This document shows positions 1 to 8,511 of a stretch of DNA of 64,000 nucleotides, one piece after another (positions within the stretch are counted from its first letter, which is position 1; every line of letters starts with the position of its first letter). The translations under genes and the position numbers were made by a program. Source of the stretch: Bacteroides oleiciplenus YIT 12058 (GTDB taxonomy: Bacteria; Bacteroidota; Bacteroidia; Bacteroidales; Bacteroidaceae); the NCBI RefSeq assembly GCF_000315485.1, contig NZ_JH992941.1, positions 1,271,312 through 1,335,311 of the forward strand, written 5' to 3'. The notes beneath the pieces were generated by a model, which was not told where the DNA came from, searched no databases, and saw nothing but the letters and a program-made list of their open reading frames with translations.

Positions 1-435
1 TGAACTTGCCACCCGTAATGCGGGTCAGCCAACTACGGATGTTGTAGGAATAGGTCGAACTGTGCGCAGTTCCACCCAGCTTTTTCTGCTCCATGTGACC
101 AAGATCATTATAGGTATATTCGGTAAGGGTGACGATGGTATTGCCGTCCAGTTTGTGCTGTAACTTCAACAGTCGGTCGGCGTAGTCATAGCTGTAGGTG
201 TAGACTTCTGTCAGGCTTTTGCTGCCTGAAGTGTGCACATGGGTCAGGGTCAGCGGTTTGTTAGTGAAGCTGTAGAAAGTCGTAGTCAGGTCGTAACCGT
301 TCATGGCGTATTTTTCATATTCTCCCGACAATTGCTTGATGTAAGTGTCATTGTCGCTCTTATAGAAAGTCTTTTATCCCTTTATCATTATTGTAAAGAT
401 GGAGTATAAGTGTAAAGGTATGGGGAGCAATAAAT
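1..435 (-). pseudogene. RHS fragment, fused remnant of a second RHS pair
   Basis: Read on the minus strand, 435-305 resembles the wrapper gene of this island (its positions about 5236-5090, near residues 593-643) and 304-1 resembles the RHS toxin gene (2974-2671, residues about 397-498). Positions 1-95 are identical to 2671-2765; the rest differs at scattered sites. The two parts are joined in frame at about 304/305, but the wrapper part has small deletions and an in-frame TAA at 374-376, so it cannot be an intact N-terminus. The frame stays open from there to the window edge, so the fragment continues to the left. It is most likely the scar of a tandem copy of the wrapper/RHS pair that lost the segment between the two genes. 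A short expressed ORF starting at an internal ATG near 304 cannot be excluded. Confidence 0.8.
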
Positions 436-477
436 AATCCTTGCCTTTACAGATGTGCATCTGTGCAGGCAAGGATT
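436..477. terminator. Stem-loop downstream of the candidate immunity gene
   Basis: AATCCTTGCC at 436-445 pairs with GGCAAGGATT at 468-477, and the loop holds a second palindrome, CAGATGTGCATCTG (450-463). It lies 3' of the minus-strand gene ending at 589. There is only a weak T-rich tail, so a terminator role is inferred. Confidence 0.45.
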
Positions 478-588
478 CTGAATTTAGTGCGGATTAGGAA
501 ATGCTAATACTTAATGACAGCTGGATAACATATCCATCTGGACGTAATGGACTAGTTGGCTTTAATTTATCTATCTAAGGAAATATCT

Positions 589-1083
589 TTATTTCAATTC
601 TAAAGATTGCCATTTATGTAGAATAAACCAAATACAAATTACTATAGATAAGATATGCGGAACAAATTCTCCTATAAAACAATCCTTTATCCCAAATGTA
701 CTTATTTTAATCATGGTCGTGAAAACTAAATGATAAAGTTGAAAGCCTAATGCACCTATTCCAAGTACAATCAACGGTATTCTAACAAAGTTTTTTAATC
801 TATTTTTTTGGATAAAATATTTGTTCAATTTGGATGTTGTCCTTCTATGGATGGAATCTAAGCTTCTCTTTTGTATCATAATTATTTGATAGAAAATAAA
901 CCAAATGTAAATTAAGATAGAAAATAAATGAAATATACCTTCAATTTTATAGCAAAAAAATAATATATAATCATTTGAGCATTTACAAACCGTAGTTCCA
1001 AAAATGAAATTCACAAACTGGAATCCTAAGGCATAGAATCCTAAAATAATTAATAATATTCTGAAAAGGGTTTTAGTTTCCAT
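589..1083 (-). CDS. Four-helix membrane protein, candidate immunity protein of the RHS toxin
   Basis: 164 residues with no family I recognise. The protein is an internal duplication: residues 7-22 (FRILLIILGFYALGFQ) match 100-115 (VRIPLIVLGIGALGFQ), and the helix starting near His52 matches that near His143 (SILIYIWFI against SIVICIWFI). Each half is two hydrophobic helices, four in all, joined by a basic linker at about 71-98. The start codon overlaps the last 11 bases of the RHS gene, which suggests translational coupling. A 60-base sample at 901-960 has 11 G/C, far below the RHS body. The position directly after an RHS gene with a toxin-like tip is the standard place for the cognate immunity gene, so immunity is inferred from context. 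A membrane location would suit protection against a lipid-attacking enzyme. Confidence 0.7.
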   Translation of the reverse strand: METKTLFRILLIILGFYALGFQFVNFIFGTTVCKCSNDYILFFCYKIEGIFHLFSILIYIWFIFYQIIMIQKRSLDSIHRRTTSKLNKYFIQKNRLKNFVRIPLIVLGIGALGFQLYHLVFTTMIKISTFGIKDCFIGEFVPHILSIVICIWFILHKWQSLELK

Positions 1084-4000
1084 TTACTTTTATATTTGGG
1101 TTTTGCTGTATCCATTTTTGTATCAACGACATAGCGTCGTTCCAACTCTTCTCGTTATTGATATTCCAAAGGTCTCCATCATCAATTAAGTCTCGATGTA
1201 TAGACTTCCATTCTTTTGTACTCTTTTTTCTTATTTTATAATCCGCATTTGGAATATCACGATTACCACTAATTGGAAGACTTAAACCTTGTACCCAATC
1301 ATTCGTTATCGTAGCATCAACGCGAAGAGGTCCTTTTACACCGTACAATTCAGTAGGCTGCCATGCATTTAAATGAAACACTGTATTGACAGTCCACCCT
1401 TGTTCTTCAAGGTATCTAACCATCCCCTCAGAGAAGGCACCACCCATACTATGAGATATAAAATGAAATACATCCTTCTTTGAGTTCATTCCATCTATTA
1501 ATTGAGAATAATTTTCCTTTGCATAATTATATCCATCCAAATTGCGTAAGAAAGTAGAACTACGCCAATAGTTATATTCAATATTTGTAAAATAAGTAGA
1601 TTTATCTTGTAAAAAAACCTGTGCTCCTCTGACAAAACTACTATTTGTGCCTCCCCAATATACCGCATCTCCAGTTGGTGAGCCAAAACCTAAGAAACCA
1701 TTAACAAAAACTATTTTCTCCCCATTTGAGTCAATTGCATTTACTGGATTGTTATTACAATAGATATAAGGAGAAAGAGAGTAATACTTTTCAGCCATTG
1801 GATCCACAACATGCCATCTTCCCAGTGCTGCATCATACATTCTCGCCCCATAGTCATACCAATTCAGCCCCTTCTTTGTATCAAGTTCTTTGCCATTATA
1901 CTTGTAAGGTTGAATATTACCTGTACTTGCAAAGATACCGCCAAACGGGTAATAATGATTTGTTTCTTCCACGTTACTATTCTGATCCACGACTACCCGG
2001 TTATTTCCCAGATGATCTTTTAAGTAATAGTGGTATTTATTATCATTCAAAGAAACGTATCCTTCTTCAGTTAACAACAGTTTTGCTGTATTGTTTTCAT
2101 AGACCACATTGCCGCAATAATCCGTAGTGGTAGTCGCACTGCCTATCGTATGTACCGTATGTCGCTTCGTTCCATCCGCTGCATAAACATAGGTAACCGT
2201 ACTCCCGTCACTAAATATGACCTTACTTGGCAAATTTAAACAATTATATTGAATCCCGGTGATTCCTTTGTTTAAATCTTTAGTTAAATTGCCATTATTG
2301 TCATAGGTATACTCGTTTGCCTGTTTCACACCGTCTTTGAATTCAAAACCTCCATTATAAGCAGAGGCATTCACTGCATCGTCCACACGGTTCAACTGAT
2401 TACCGTTCAACGTATAAGAAAGATTGTCGATCAGGCCATAGCCTGACGAAGAAGTTTGCCCATAGCGTTGCAATCCTTTGATGTTGCCATTCTTGTCATA
2501 CGAAGTCACTTTTTCAGTGAAGCGACCTGCACCGTGGGTGGCATTCAGCAGTCGACTCAAACCGTCGTAGGTGAAAGTATAGCTGTGACTGTCACCGTCT
2601 GCCGTCCAGTCCATTGCGGTGATGTTGTCGTTGTAGCCGGCAGTACCGTTGTTGTAGGTTAGCGTTTGTGTGAACTTGCCACCCGTAATGCGGGTCAGCC
2701 AACTACGGATGTTGTAGGAATAGGTCGAACTGTGCGCAGTTCCACCCAGCTTTTTCTGCTCCATGCGACCAAGATCATTATAGATATATTCGGCAAGGGT
2801 GACGATGGCATTGTTGTCCAGTTTGTGTTGCACTTTTGATAGTCGATCGGCGTAGTCATAGCTGTAGGTATAGAGTTCTGTCAGACTTTTGCTTCCTGAA
2901 GTGTGCACATGGGTCAGGGTCAGCGGTTTGTTAGTGAAGCTGTAGGAAGTCGTAGTCACATCATAGCCGTTCATGCCGTTACTTTCCACACGCTTTACTT
3001 CACGCCCACGAATATCATAGTAGAAAGCTTTCCAGACGGGATTACTGTTTATGCCTGCCACCATTTGCCCTGTCAAAGCGCCTTTGCCGTAGCCGGATGT
3101 ATCTGTGGAGAAGTTACTACTGGTAAAACCTTGACTCCCAATGAAACTATAGCTGTCATAATAGTTCATGATGTGTACGGTGGTTCCGGAGGTCGTCAGT
3201 TTGTTGGTGCACAAGCCCTGTTCGGTTAGACGGTTCAATTGGTCATACTTATAATAGGTCCAGTTGTGGGCGGACAAAGTACGTTGGTTACCATCCTGCG
3301 AGAACGTCAGGCGGTCGGAATTGTCATATACATATTCGATATATTGTGCTCCAGGCAGTTTCTTCCGAACACAGCGGTTAAATCCATCGTACCCATACTG
3401 ATACGCATAAAGATTCAGGTTATCGGTACTGATATTACCATTTATAGCCGGTGGCAATACATAACACAGATTTCCATAGTTATCATATACATAATAAGTA
3501 TCAAGCGCTTCGCTGCCGTTCATTCTGCGTTCAAGTAGTGTGCGCCCTATCTTGTCCACAAACGTGTAGGACACATTTCCATCTTCATCCGTTGTGCGGG
3601 TTACGTTCAGTGTACCGTTAGCATAGTCTCCCGAAGCCTCTAAAGCACCTGTCGAAGTTACTTTATATCGGGTACAGCGTAACTGTGCAGTTGCGCTATT
3701 GCCCATAAACTCCATTGCAACCGGATGTCCGCTGTGCCAGTCTGCCCCTGCGCCATATTGCTTCACAATGCGGTTTTGTGGAGAAGCCTCGTAAACAGCC
3801 TCTTGATAAGGACGAGAGTCATTGCTGTGACTGCCGGGCGCACTACTCTTGAAACTGGCCGGAGCAAGATAGTCAGAGGTTATAACTGCTGGAAGCCAGG
3901 CCTTCGTTTCTCGCCCGGCAGTGTCATATTCTTGCAGGGTGGCAAGAGACACTCCTCTTTTATCAGTGTTTTCTATCGCCTTGTTCACTGTCTGGAACGG

Positions 4001-4165
4001 ACGACCTAATCCATCATAATAAACCACTTTGCTCAAGTAAGACTTTGTGTCGGATTTAAGCATGGTGCGGGTCAGGATGTAGTTTTGAGAATTATCCTGA
4101 GCATGTCCTGCCGCTGCCTGAAGCAGCAGCAATAGATATAATAAATAAATTCGTTTCATATTCAT
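1073..4165 (-). CDS. RHS repeat polymorphic toxin with alpha/beta-hydrolase C-terminal tip
   Basis: 1030 residues. A Sec signal (about 1-22) is followed by a DUF6443-like N-terminal region and many RHS/YD repeats (motifs such as YTYSYDYADRL and YVYAADGTKR). The RHS-associated core ends near residue 815 with the DPMAEKYYSLSPYIYCNNNP-type boundary. After that comes a 215-residue tip containing SHSMGG, the nucleophile elbow of lipase-like alpha/beta hydrolases, with Ser at about 906; a possible catalytic His lies at about 990. In RHS toxins the repeats form a shell around the tip, which is the toxic part. The tip (1073-1720) is AT-rich: 17 G/C in 1501-1560 against 35 in 2581-2640 of the body, a sign of tip exchange. 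It follows the wrapper gene by 9 bp and overlaps the candidate immunity gene. The substrate is unknown; a phospholipase is a guess. Confidence 0.85.
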   Translation of the reverse strand: MNMKRIYLLYLLLLLQAAAGHAQDNSQNYILTRTMLKSDTKSYLSKVVYYDGLGRPFQTVNKAIENTDKRGVSLATLQEYDTAGRETKAWLPAVITSDYLAPASFKSSAPGSHSNDSRPYQEAVYEASPQNRIVKQYGAGADWHSGHPVAMEFMGNSATAQLRCTRYKVTSTGALEASGDYANGTLNVTRTTDEDGNVSYTFVDKIGRTLLERRMNGSEALDTYYVYDNYGNLCYVLPPAINGNISTDNLNLYAYQYGYDGFNRCVRKKLPGAQYIEYVYDNSDRLTFSQDGNQRTLSAHNWTYYKYDQLNRLTEQGLCTNKLTTSGTTVHIMNYYDSYSFIGSQGFTSSNFSTDTSGYGKGALTGQMVAGINSNPVWKAFYYDIRGREVKRVESNGMNGYDVTTTSYSFTNKPLTLTHVHTSGSKSLTELYTYSYDYADRLSKVQHKLDNNAIVTLAEYIYNDLGRMEQKKLGGTAHSSTYSYNIRSWLTRITGGKFTQTLTYNNGTAGYNDNITAMDWTADGDSHSYTFTYDGLSRLLNATHGAGRFTEKVTSYDKNGNIKGLQRYGQTSSSGYGLIDNLSYTLNGNQLNRVDDAVNASAYNGGFEFKDGVKQANEYTYDNNGNLTKDLNKGITGIQYNCLNLPSKVIFSDGSTVTYVYAADGTKRHTVHTIGSATTTTDYCGNVVYENNTAKLLLTEEGYVSLNDNKYHYYLKDHLGNNRVVVDQNSNVEETNHYYPFGGIFASTGNIQPYKYNGKELDTKKGLNWYDYGARMYDAALGRWHVVDPMAEKYYSLSPYIYCNNNPVNAIDSNGEKIVFVNGFLGFGSPTGDAVYWGGTNSSFVRGAQVFLQDKSTYFTNIEYNYWRSSTFLRNLDGYNYAKENYSQLIDGMNSKKDVFHFISHSMGGAFSEGMVRYLEEQGWTVNTVFHLNAWQPTELYGVKGPLRVDATITNDWVQGLSLPISGNRDIPNADYKIRKKSTKEWKSIHRDLIDDGDLWNINNEKSWNDAMSLIQKWIQQNPNIKVNGN

Positions 4166-4174
4166 TCTGTTGTA

Positions 4175-7018
4175 TTACTGTTTATACTGATATTGATAAG
4201 TCTCTACTGTCCCATTGGTGTCGGCTATTTGACTTAGGCGTCCCATTACGTCGTAAGAATAGGTCTTTTTATGTCCATTCGGCGCAGTCTCTGTGGTTAT
4301 TCCTACAGAAGGGGCATAAGTATAAGTAGTGACTAATGCATTGGATAGGGAGGAGCGTATGTTATCCAGTTGTGCCTGAGTGGGAGCAGTGCCGGAAGCT
4401 ATTGACGAAATTGTGCTTTCGCTTACTTTCGCCGTTACTTCACTATAGGTCAATCCTTCTATGCGTGCTATGGGATAACGGTAGTTGTATCCCCATAGAA
4501 TGACAATTTTCCGGTTATCGAACGTAGTCAGGTATTGCGGATTTCCTTTACTGTCATATTTCTCGTAGCGTACCAGCACCCTGTTTGCATTATTGCCTTT
4601 CTGCTGGCTGATGTTAGCTGGCAGAAACTTGTCGCCCACTTGCTGGTAGGTAGTAAGGTCGGTAGATAACAAGGTAGAGTTGCAATACTTTTCTTTCTTT
4701 ACAGGAGTATCCACATAATTTTTTGCAATCATATTGCTATAAACTGTTCCGGTCTGCTGAAAGGGGTAATAGGTTTTGGTGATATAATTATCCCCGTCAC
4801 TATTAGTTGCGGTTTCTGTTATCGGCTGCAAGCAGCGTAGTTGAGGGTCGTACTGATAAGTACGGGTTGCGACTACGTTTCGTTCATAATCTGTTGTCTT
4901 TAAACTTGTCAGCTTACGCAGTTTCCTGTAACCGCGTACATTAGTATATACGATGGAACTATAATATTCGTCCAAATCACTATAGGGTGCACAGCTGAAG
5001 TCTATATCTTCGTAATAGATTACCCCTATTCCCATTCTTCCTAACCGCACGCCGATAGAGATGGAATCATTGGGAGGTACGAGTTCTGTATATTCATATT
5101 CTTCCGACAACTGCTTGACGTAAGTGCCATTATTGTTCTTATAGAAAGTCTTCTCTTTCAGCAGAGCCGGAACTGTACCTTCGTCATTATTGTAAAGACC
5201 GGAGTAGAAACGTAAAGGTACGGGGACAGGCACATCTTCCTCCTCTGCCCCGGGATAACTGCTTTCAAAGTCTTGTGTGAACTTATAAACTGTTTTTCCT
5301 ACGTTAGACGATTTTATCCCCTTGTATTCTGTCACTTCATTGTAAAAGATGGGACTGCCGCTCCAACCGGTGAGGGGAAGGATGGGTGAAGCCACGGCAA
5401 TTTGGTGCAAGCGGCTCCTGGATTGGTATGCTCCATTTCCTTGTCGTATAAAATAATGGAAATAATCATCATAGGCGAACAACTCGTTTGAGATTTCCAT
5501 TGTAGCTTCTCCTTGCCCATATTCATAAGTTTTCTGCTCTAAGATAGTGCCGTTGTGGTCTTTATTTATAATTTCCGCAACCCGCAATCCACCTATGTAT
5601 GAATAAGTGCCAGTCCGGTTGGTTTCAAAATTGAAGGTTGTGCTACCTCTTGTCGGGTACTGAATTGTCTTAAGAAGACACATCTGCATATGTGAAGGAG
5701 AAGCACTTCGATTTGCCAGATTTGAGGCAGGAAATACACCATTGGGAATCATATTATAACTCTGTGTTCCATTATAATATCCCCAATAGTCTTCACGGCA
5801 ATAGGAACTTGAAGAGCCTCCTGCGTTGGAAGCATTGTAATGCTCCGGAGGTGTCGATGTGTCATACGAAAATGTATAGTTGTCGGCTATGGCATTGGTT
5901 GCGTTTCCTTTCATAGAAAGACTGCTAAGTTTCATCCTGTAGTTGGAGGAACGGTCGCCGAAGTATGCATTATTATTGAAAGTAACATGCTTGACGGTTG
6001 AATTATTGTCTTTTACCGTAATAGAGGTTAGACGCTCTTTCTGCGTGTCCAGCCTGTCTTTGGCATAACTGAAAGTTATATTGACATTGTTCCAACTGAT
6101 GGAACTTAACATGGGGACTCGGTATGAGTAGGTTGGCATAGATACATCTCCGCCAAAATTGCCGGTGGTTTCATTCGCGACATATTGTTGTCCCACTCCC
6201 TCACTGTAGGTAATAACATTCCCCTTGTGCAGAAACTGAGAGCGATATCTTATAATATAACTATCTCCTGTGGTGTATGAAAGGGTAATCACATTCTTGC
6301 GGCCTGCTGTTTCTATCTTGGTCAGATACCAGGCACTGGTATAGGTGTTCATTTGGGGCGAAGTGCATGATTCCTTTGCCTCAAAGTAATAAGTCGTGCC
6401 ATCGGTATCAATTACCTCATATCCCTTGCTTGTTCTCTCTATTTTTATCGGTTCATGAGGGATGGTAAAAGGAACTTCATTATAAACATTGTAGCGGAAT
6501 ATACCGGCTTTACCTGCAAAGTTATAGCTGTATCGGTCTGATTCGGAATCGTATTCGGGAACGCCTGCAAATGCACGGTTCCACAATCTTGTTTCCATGG
6601 CTGATTCCGAAAGCCGTTTCTCTACATCTGCCTTACTTTTGAAGAACATCCGGTAGTTATAACCTTCGAAATCCGGCATTCCGCATACCGTACGGGCTAT
6701 CATCCCTCCGGCATTCAACGTCCATCCCAGTCCTACGGGACCGGAAACATCCAGTACTTTGATACCCGAAGCGTGGTATGAAACAGAGATAGGGAGTTCA
6801 TAGTCTCCGGTATTCAGTGTATAGATCGGAATTTCTATTTTAGGAACTCCTGTAGAATGATCCACCGGATATTCCCCATAGCGGGCATAGGCGGCAGATT
6901 GTGGGCTGGGATGGAATGTAGCTTTCAGTAATTGGTCAGCTACTCCACTTTGTGCTCCTAAAAAAGAAAACGGGAGCAGGAAAAATATTAGCAGATAGTA
7001 AATTTTATGATTTGTCAT
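4175..7018 (-). CDS. Large exported RHS-like partner protein
   Basis: 947 residues from the ATG at 7018; an upstream in-frame ATG at 7090 would only add a hydrophilic stretch before the signal peptide, so 7018 is preferred. A Sec signal (to about residue 22) is followed by a region (GVPKIEIPIYTLNTGDYELP, then GPVGLGWTLNAGG) shared with the N-terminal, SpvB-like part of Bacteroidota RHS systems. YD-type repeats occur near the C-terminus (KKTYSYDVMGRLSQIADTNG). It has no toxin tip and ends in a repeat, so it seems to be the first half of a split RHS shell whose second half is the next gene, 9 bp downstream. Export by Sec is visible; the route across the outer membrane is not. A homologous fragment survives at 305-435. 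Confidence 0.75.
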   Translation of the reverse strand: MTNHKIYYLLIFFLLPFSFLGAQSGVADQLLKATFHPSPQSAAYARYGEYPVDHSTGVPKIEIPIYTLNTGDYELPISVSYHASGIKVLDVSGPVGLGWTLNAGGMIARTVCGMPDFEGYNYRMFFKSKADVEKRLSESAMETRLWNRAFAGVPEYDSESDRYSYNFAGKAGIFRYNVYNEVPFTIPHEPIKIERTSKGYEVIDTDGTTYYFEAKESCTSPQMNTYTSAWYLTKIETAGRKNVITLSYTTGDSYIIRYRSQFLHKGNVITYSEGVGQQYVANETTGNFGGDVSMPTYSYRVPMLSSISWNNVNITFSYAKDRLDTQKERLTSITVKDNNSTVKHVTFNNNAYFGDRSSNYRMKLSSLSMKGNATNAIADNYTFSYDTSTPPEHYNASNAGGSSSSYCREDYWGYYNGTQSYNMIPNGVFPASNLANRSASPSHMQMCLLKTIQYPTRGSTTFNFETNRTGTYSYIGGLRVAEIINKDHNGTILEQKTYEYGQGEATMEISNELFAYDDYFHYFIRQGNGAYQSRSRLHQIAVASPILPLTGWSGSPIFYNEVTEYKGIKSSNVGKTVYKFTQDFESSYPGAEEEDVPVPVPLRFYSGLYNNDEGTVPALLKEKTFYKNNNGTYVKQLSEEYEYTELVPPNDSISIGVRLGRMGIGVIYYEDIDFSCAPYSDLDEYYSSIVYTNVRGYRKLRKLTSLKTTDYERNVVATRTYQYDPQLRCLQPITETATNSDGDNYITKTYYPFQQTGTVYSNMIAKNYVDTPVKKEKYCNSTLLSTDLTTYQQVGDKFLPANISQQKGNNANRVLVRYEKYDSKGNPQYLTTFDNRKIVILWGYNYRYPIARIEGLTYSEVTAKVSESTISSIASGTAPTQAQLDNIRSSLSNALVTTYTYAPSVGITTETAPNGHKKTYSYDVMGRLSQIADTNGTVETYQYQYKQ

Positions 7019-7076
7019 TGCTGTATAAATATAAAAGTGAATTGGATAATTGGTTATTCTTTCTCTTGTCGGGAGA

Positions 7077-7113
7077 CTACCCCAATGCATAGCATCTTAT
7101 TGCATTGGGGTAG
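7077..7113. terminator. Perfect inverted repeat between smalltalk and wrapper genes
   Basis: CTACCCCAATGCA (7077-7089) and TGCATTGGGGTAG (7101-7113) pair perfectly around an 11-nt loop, just past the smalltalk stop codon. There is no U-run. If it terminates transcription, the two RHS genes need their own promoter; if not, it may be an attenuator or an RNA end. Confidence 0.5.
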
Positions 7114-7124
7114 CGGATTGCCTC

Positions 7125-7226
7125 TTAAGGTGTCATGGCGTTCACTCCCAGTACCCCGGCAATGGCTGTAGCCACGGTGACAATTACCTTCAGGATGGTC
7201 TTCCAAGTGTTCTTACTTATTTTCAT
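7125..7226 (-). CDS. Smalltalk microprotein
   Basis: 33 codons: MKISKNTWKTILKVIVTVAT, then AIAGVLGVNAMTP. It has a short basic head and one hydrophobic helix, which fits the smalltalk family of tiny Bacteroides proteins usually found beside an amidase and an HU-type gene, as here. It starts 21 bp after the amidase stop codon. Its function is not known; a single-helix membrane peptide next to a peptidoglycan amidase invites comparison with phage holins, but that is speculation. Confidence 0.8.
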   Translation of the reverse strand: MKISKNTWKTILKVIVTVATAIAGVLGVNAMTP

Positions 7227-7247
7227 AATGTTTAATATTTTAATTGT

Positions 7248-7688
7248 TTATAGTTCCTTCTTCACCTCGAAGCACGGGCATTCCTTCACCCACTCTTCCG
7301 GCTCTATCACCCCGTTCCCATTCAAGTCCGGACTGAGGTCGCGATGCCCGCAGACATAGCTGTTCCGGAACCGTTTCAGTAACTGGTGCACCAGCAACCG
7401 CAGCGCACTGCGTTGTTCCGGTGTACGGGTATCCGCAGCCTGTCCGTTGCAGTCCAGTCCACCTTCGTAGCAAAGACCGATTGAATGAGCGTTGTGCCCC
7501 TTTGCATGTGCCCCGATAAGTTCTAGGGGGCGGGTGTTGACTACGGTGCCATCCCGGCGGATGTAATAGTGGTAGCCGATGCCACGGAAGCCACGACGGC
7601 GATGAATGGTTTCCAGTTCTTCTGTCGTAAGGGCATGATCTGCCCGGGTGGCGCTGCAATGCACCACAATTAAGTTGATACTTCTCAT
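7248..7688 (-). CDS. N-acetylmuramoyl-L-alanine amidase (Amidase_2)
   Basis: 146 residues, a compact Amidase_2/PGRP-type domain. The expected zinc ligands are visible: His9 in IVVHCSA and the later His in CGHRDLSPD. The GIGYHYYIRRDGTV motif and the IGLCYEGG strand are also typical. These enzymes cut the bond between N-acetylmuramic acid and L-Ala in peptidoglycan. There is no signal peptide, so the protein needs help to reach the wall, as phage endolysins do; the adjacent single-helix microprotein may matter for this. The gene sits between the HU-like and smalltalk genes, the usual Bacteroides order. A second open frame over the same bases is a shadow. Confidence 0.9.
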   Translation of the reverse strand: MRSINLIVVHCSATRADHALTTEELETIHRRRGFRGIGYHYYIRRDGTVVNTRPLELIGAHAKGHNAHSIGLCYEGGLDCNGQAADTRTPEQRSALRLLVHQLLKRFRNSYVCGHRDLSPDLNGNGVIEPEEWVKECPCFEVKKEL

Positions 7689-7866
7689 GATTCTTTTTGG
7701 ATTAAAATAGTTTAGTTAGTAAAACAGTGAATAGTTTGGTTAAGTCGTAGTATTATCGTTGTGTACGTGTTGTTGAGCGTAGGTGAGTTGCGGAGGTACA
7801 GTGCTTTTTGCTCTGTTATCCCTGGGAAGCTCTGTGTCTCCGCGTCTCTTCTGTTTTCCTGGTGTT

Positions 7867-8352
7867 TTAGCCCAGCGGATTATCCTCGAGTCCGTCGTCA
7901 CCGCCACTGCCGCTTCCACCGCCGGAACCGCTTCCGGTTACTTTGGAGTTGTAGGGGAGGCATTTCACGCCTGTCACCATGGAGCGGGTGGCTACGGTGC
8001 GGTCGGGATTCTTGGTGTAACTGGGCAGGAAGCGCACCGTCAGGGTGGCTTGTGCTGCCGAAACCTTGTCGGCGATTTCCACGCCCTTACCGTTGGATTT
8101 CATGGTCATGCGGAACGTGCCGAAGCCATCCAGGGTGACGCTTTCTGAAGATTGCAGATGAGTGGTCATTACTCTCACCAGGTTGTCGATTGTGTTCTTA
8201 GTGTCGCCTTTGGAGAGGGAAGAGTATTCCGCAATCTCACGAGCAATCTGATTGGTAGTTACGTTGCCTTTTAGCACAATGCGCGGGTAAAATAGTTTCT
8301 TGCCGGCTTTGTTTTCCAAAATGGATTGGGCTGGTTTATAAAATACTGGCAT
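7867..8352 (-). CDS. HU-family DNA-binding protein with Gly/Ser-rich tail
   Basis: 161 residues. The core (about 25-125) has the HU/IHF-like pattern seen in Bacteroides accessory proteins: TTNQIAREIAEYSSLSKGD, then VTLDGFGTFRMTMKS. Arm residues that bind DNA in true HU are not clear. The end is a low-complexity, acidic Gly/Ser tail (GSGSGGGSGSGGDDG) that may be flexible. Related proteins accompany the amidase/smalltalk module and are thought to act on DNA architecture, though their partners are unknown. The start follows an AT-rich leader. About 180 bp without a gene separate it from the amidase. Confidence 0.85.
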   Translation of the reverse strand: MPVFYKPAQSILENKAGKKLFYPRIVLKGNVTTNQIAREIAEYSSLSKGDTKNTIDNLVRVMTTHLQSSESVTLDGFGTFRMTMKSNGKGVEIADKVSAAQATLTVRFLPSYTKNPDRTVATRSMVTGVKCLPYNSKVTGSGSGGGSGSGGDDGLEDNPLG

Positions 8353-8511
8353 AATTTGAATTTGTTTTTAAATTGTTAATGAAATATTTATTGTTTGTGT
8401 CTTAAGCTTAACCATATTGCAAAGATAAGGCTTTGCTTGTGAACTAAGAAATGAATATATCCGTTTTTTATCAGAAAGTGTTTTTGAATTGTTTACGTTG
8501 TGCAGCCTACC

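Noticed and set aside
7240..7659. 139-codon minus-strand frame
   Set aside because: Overlaps the amidase in another frame and lacks any recognisable motif; Arg/Pro/Gly-rich as expected of a shadow.
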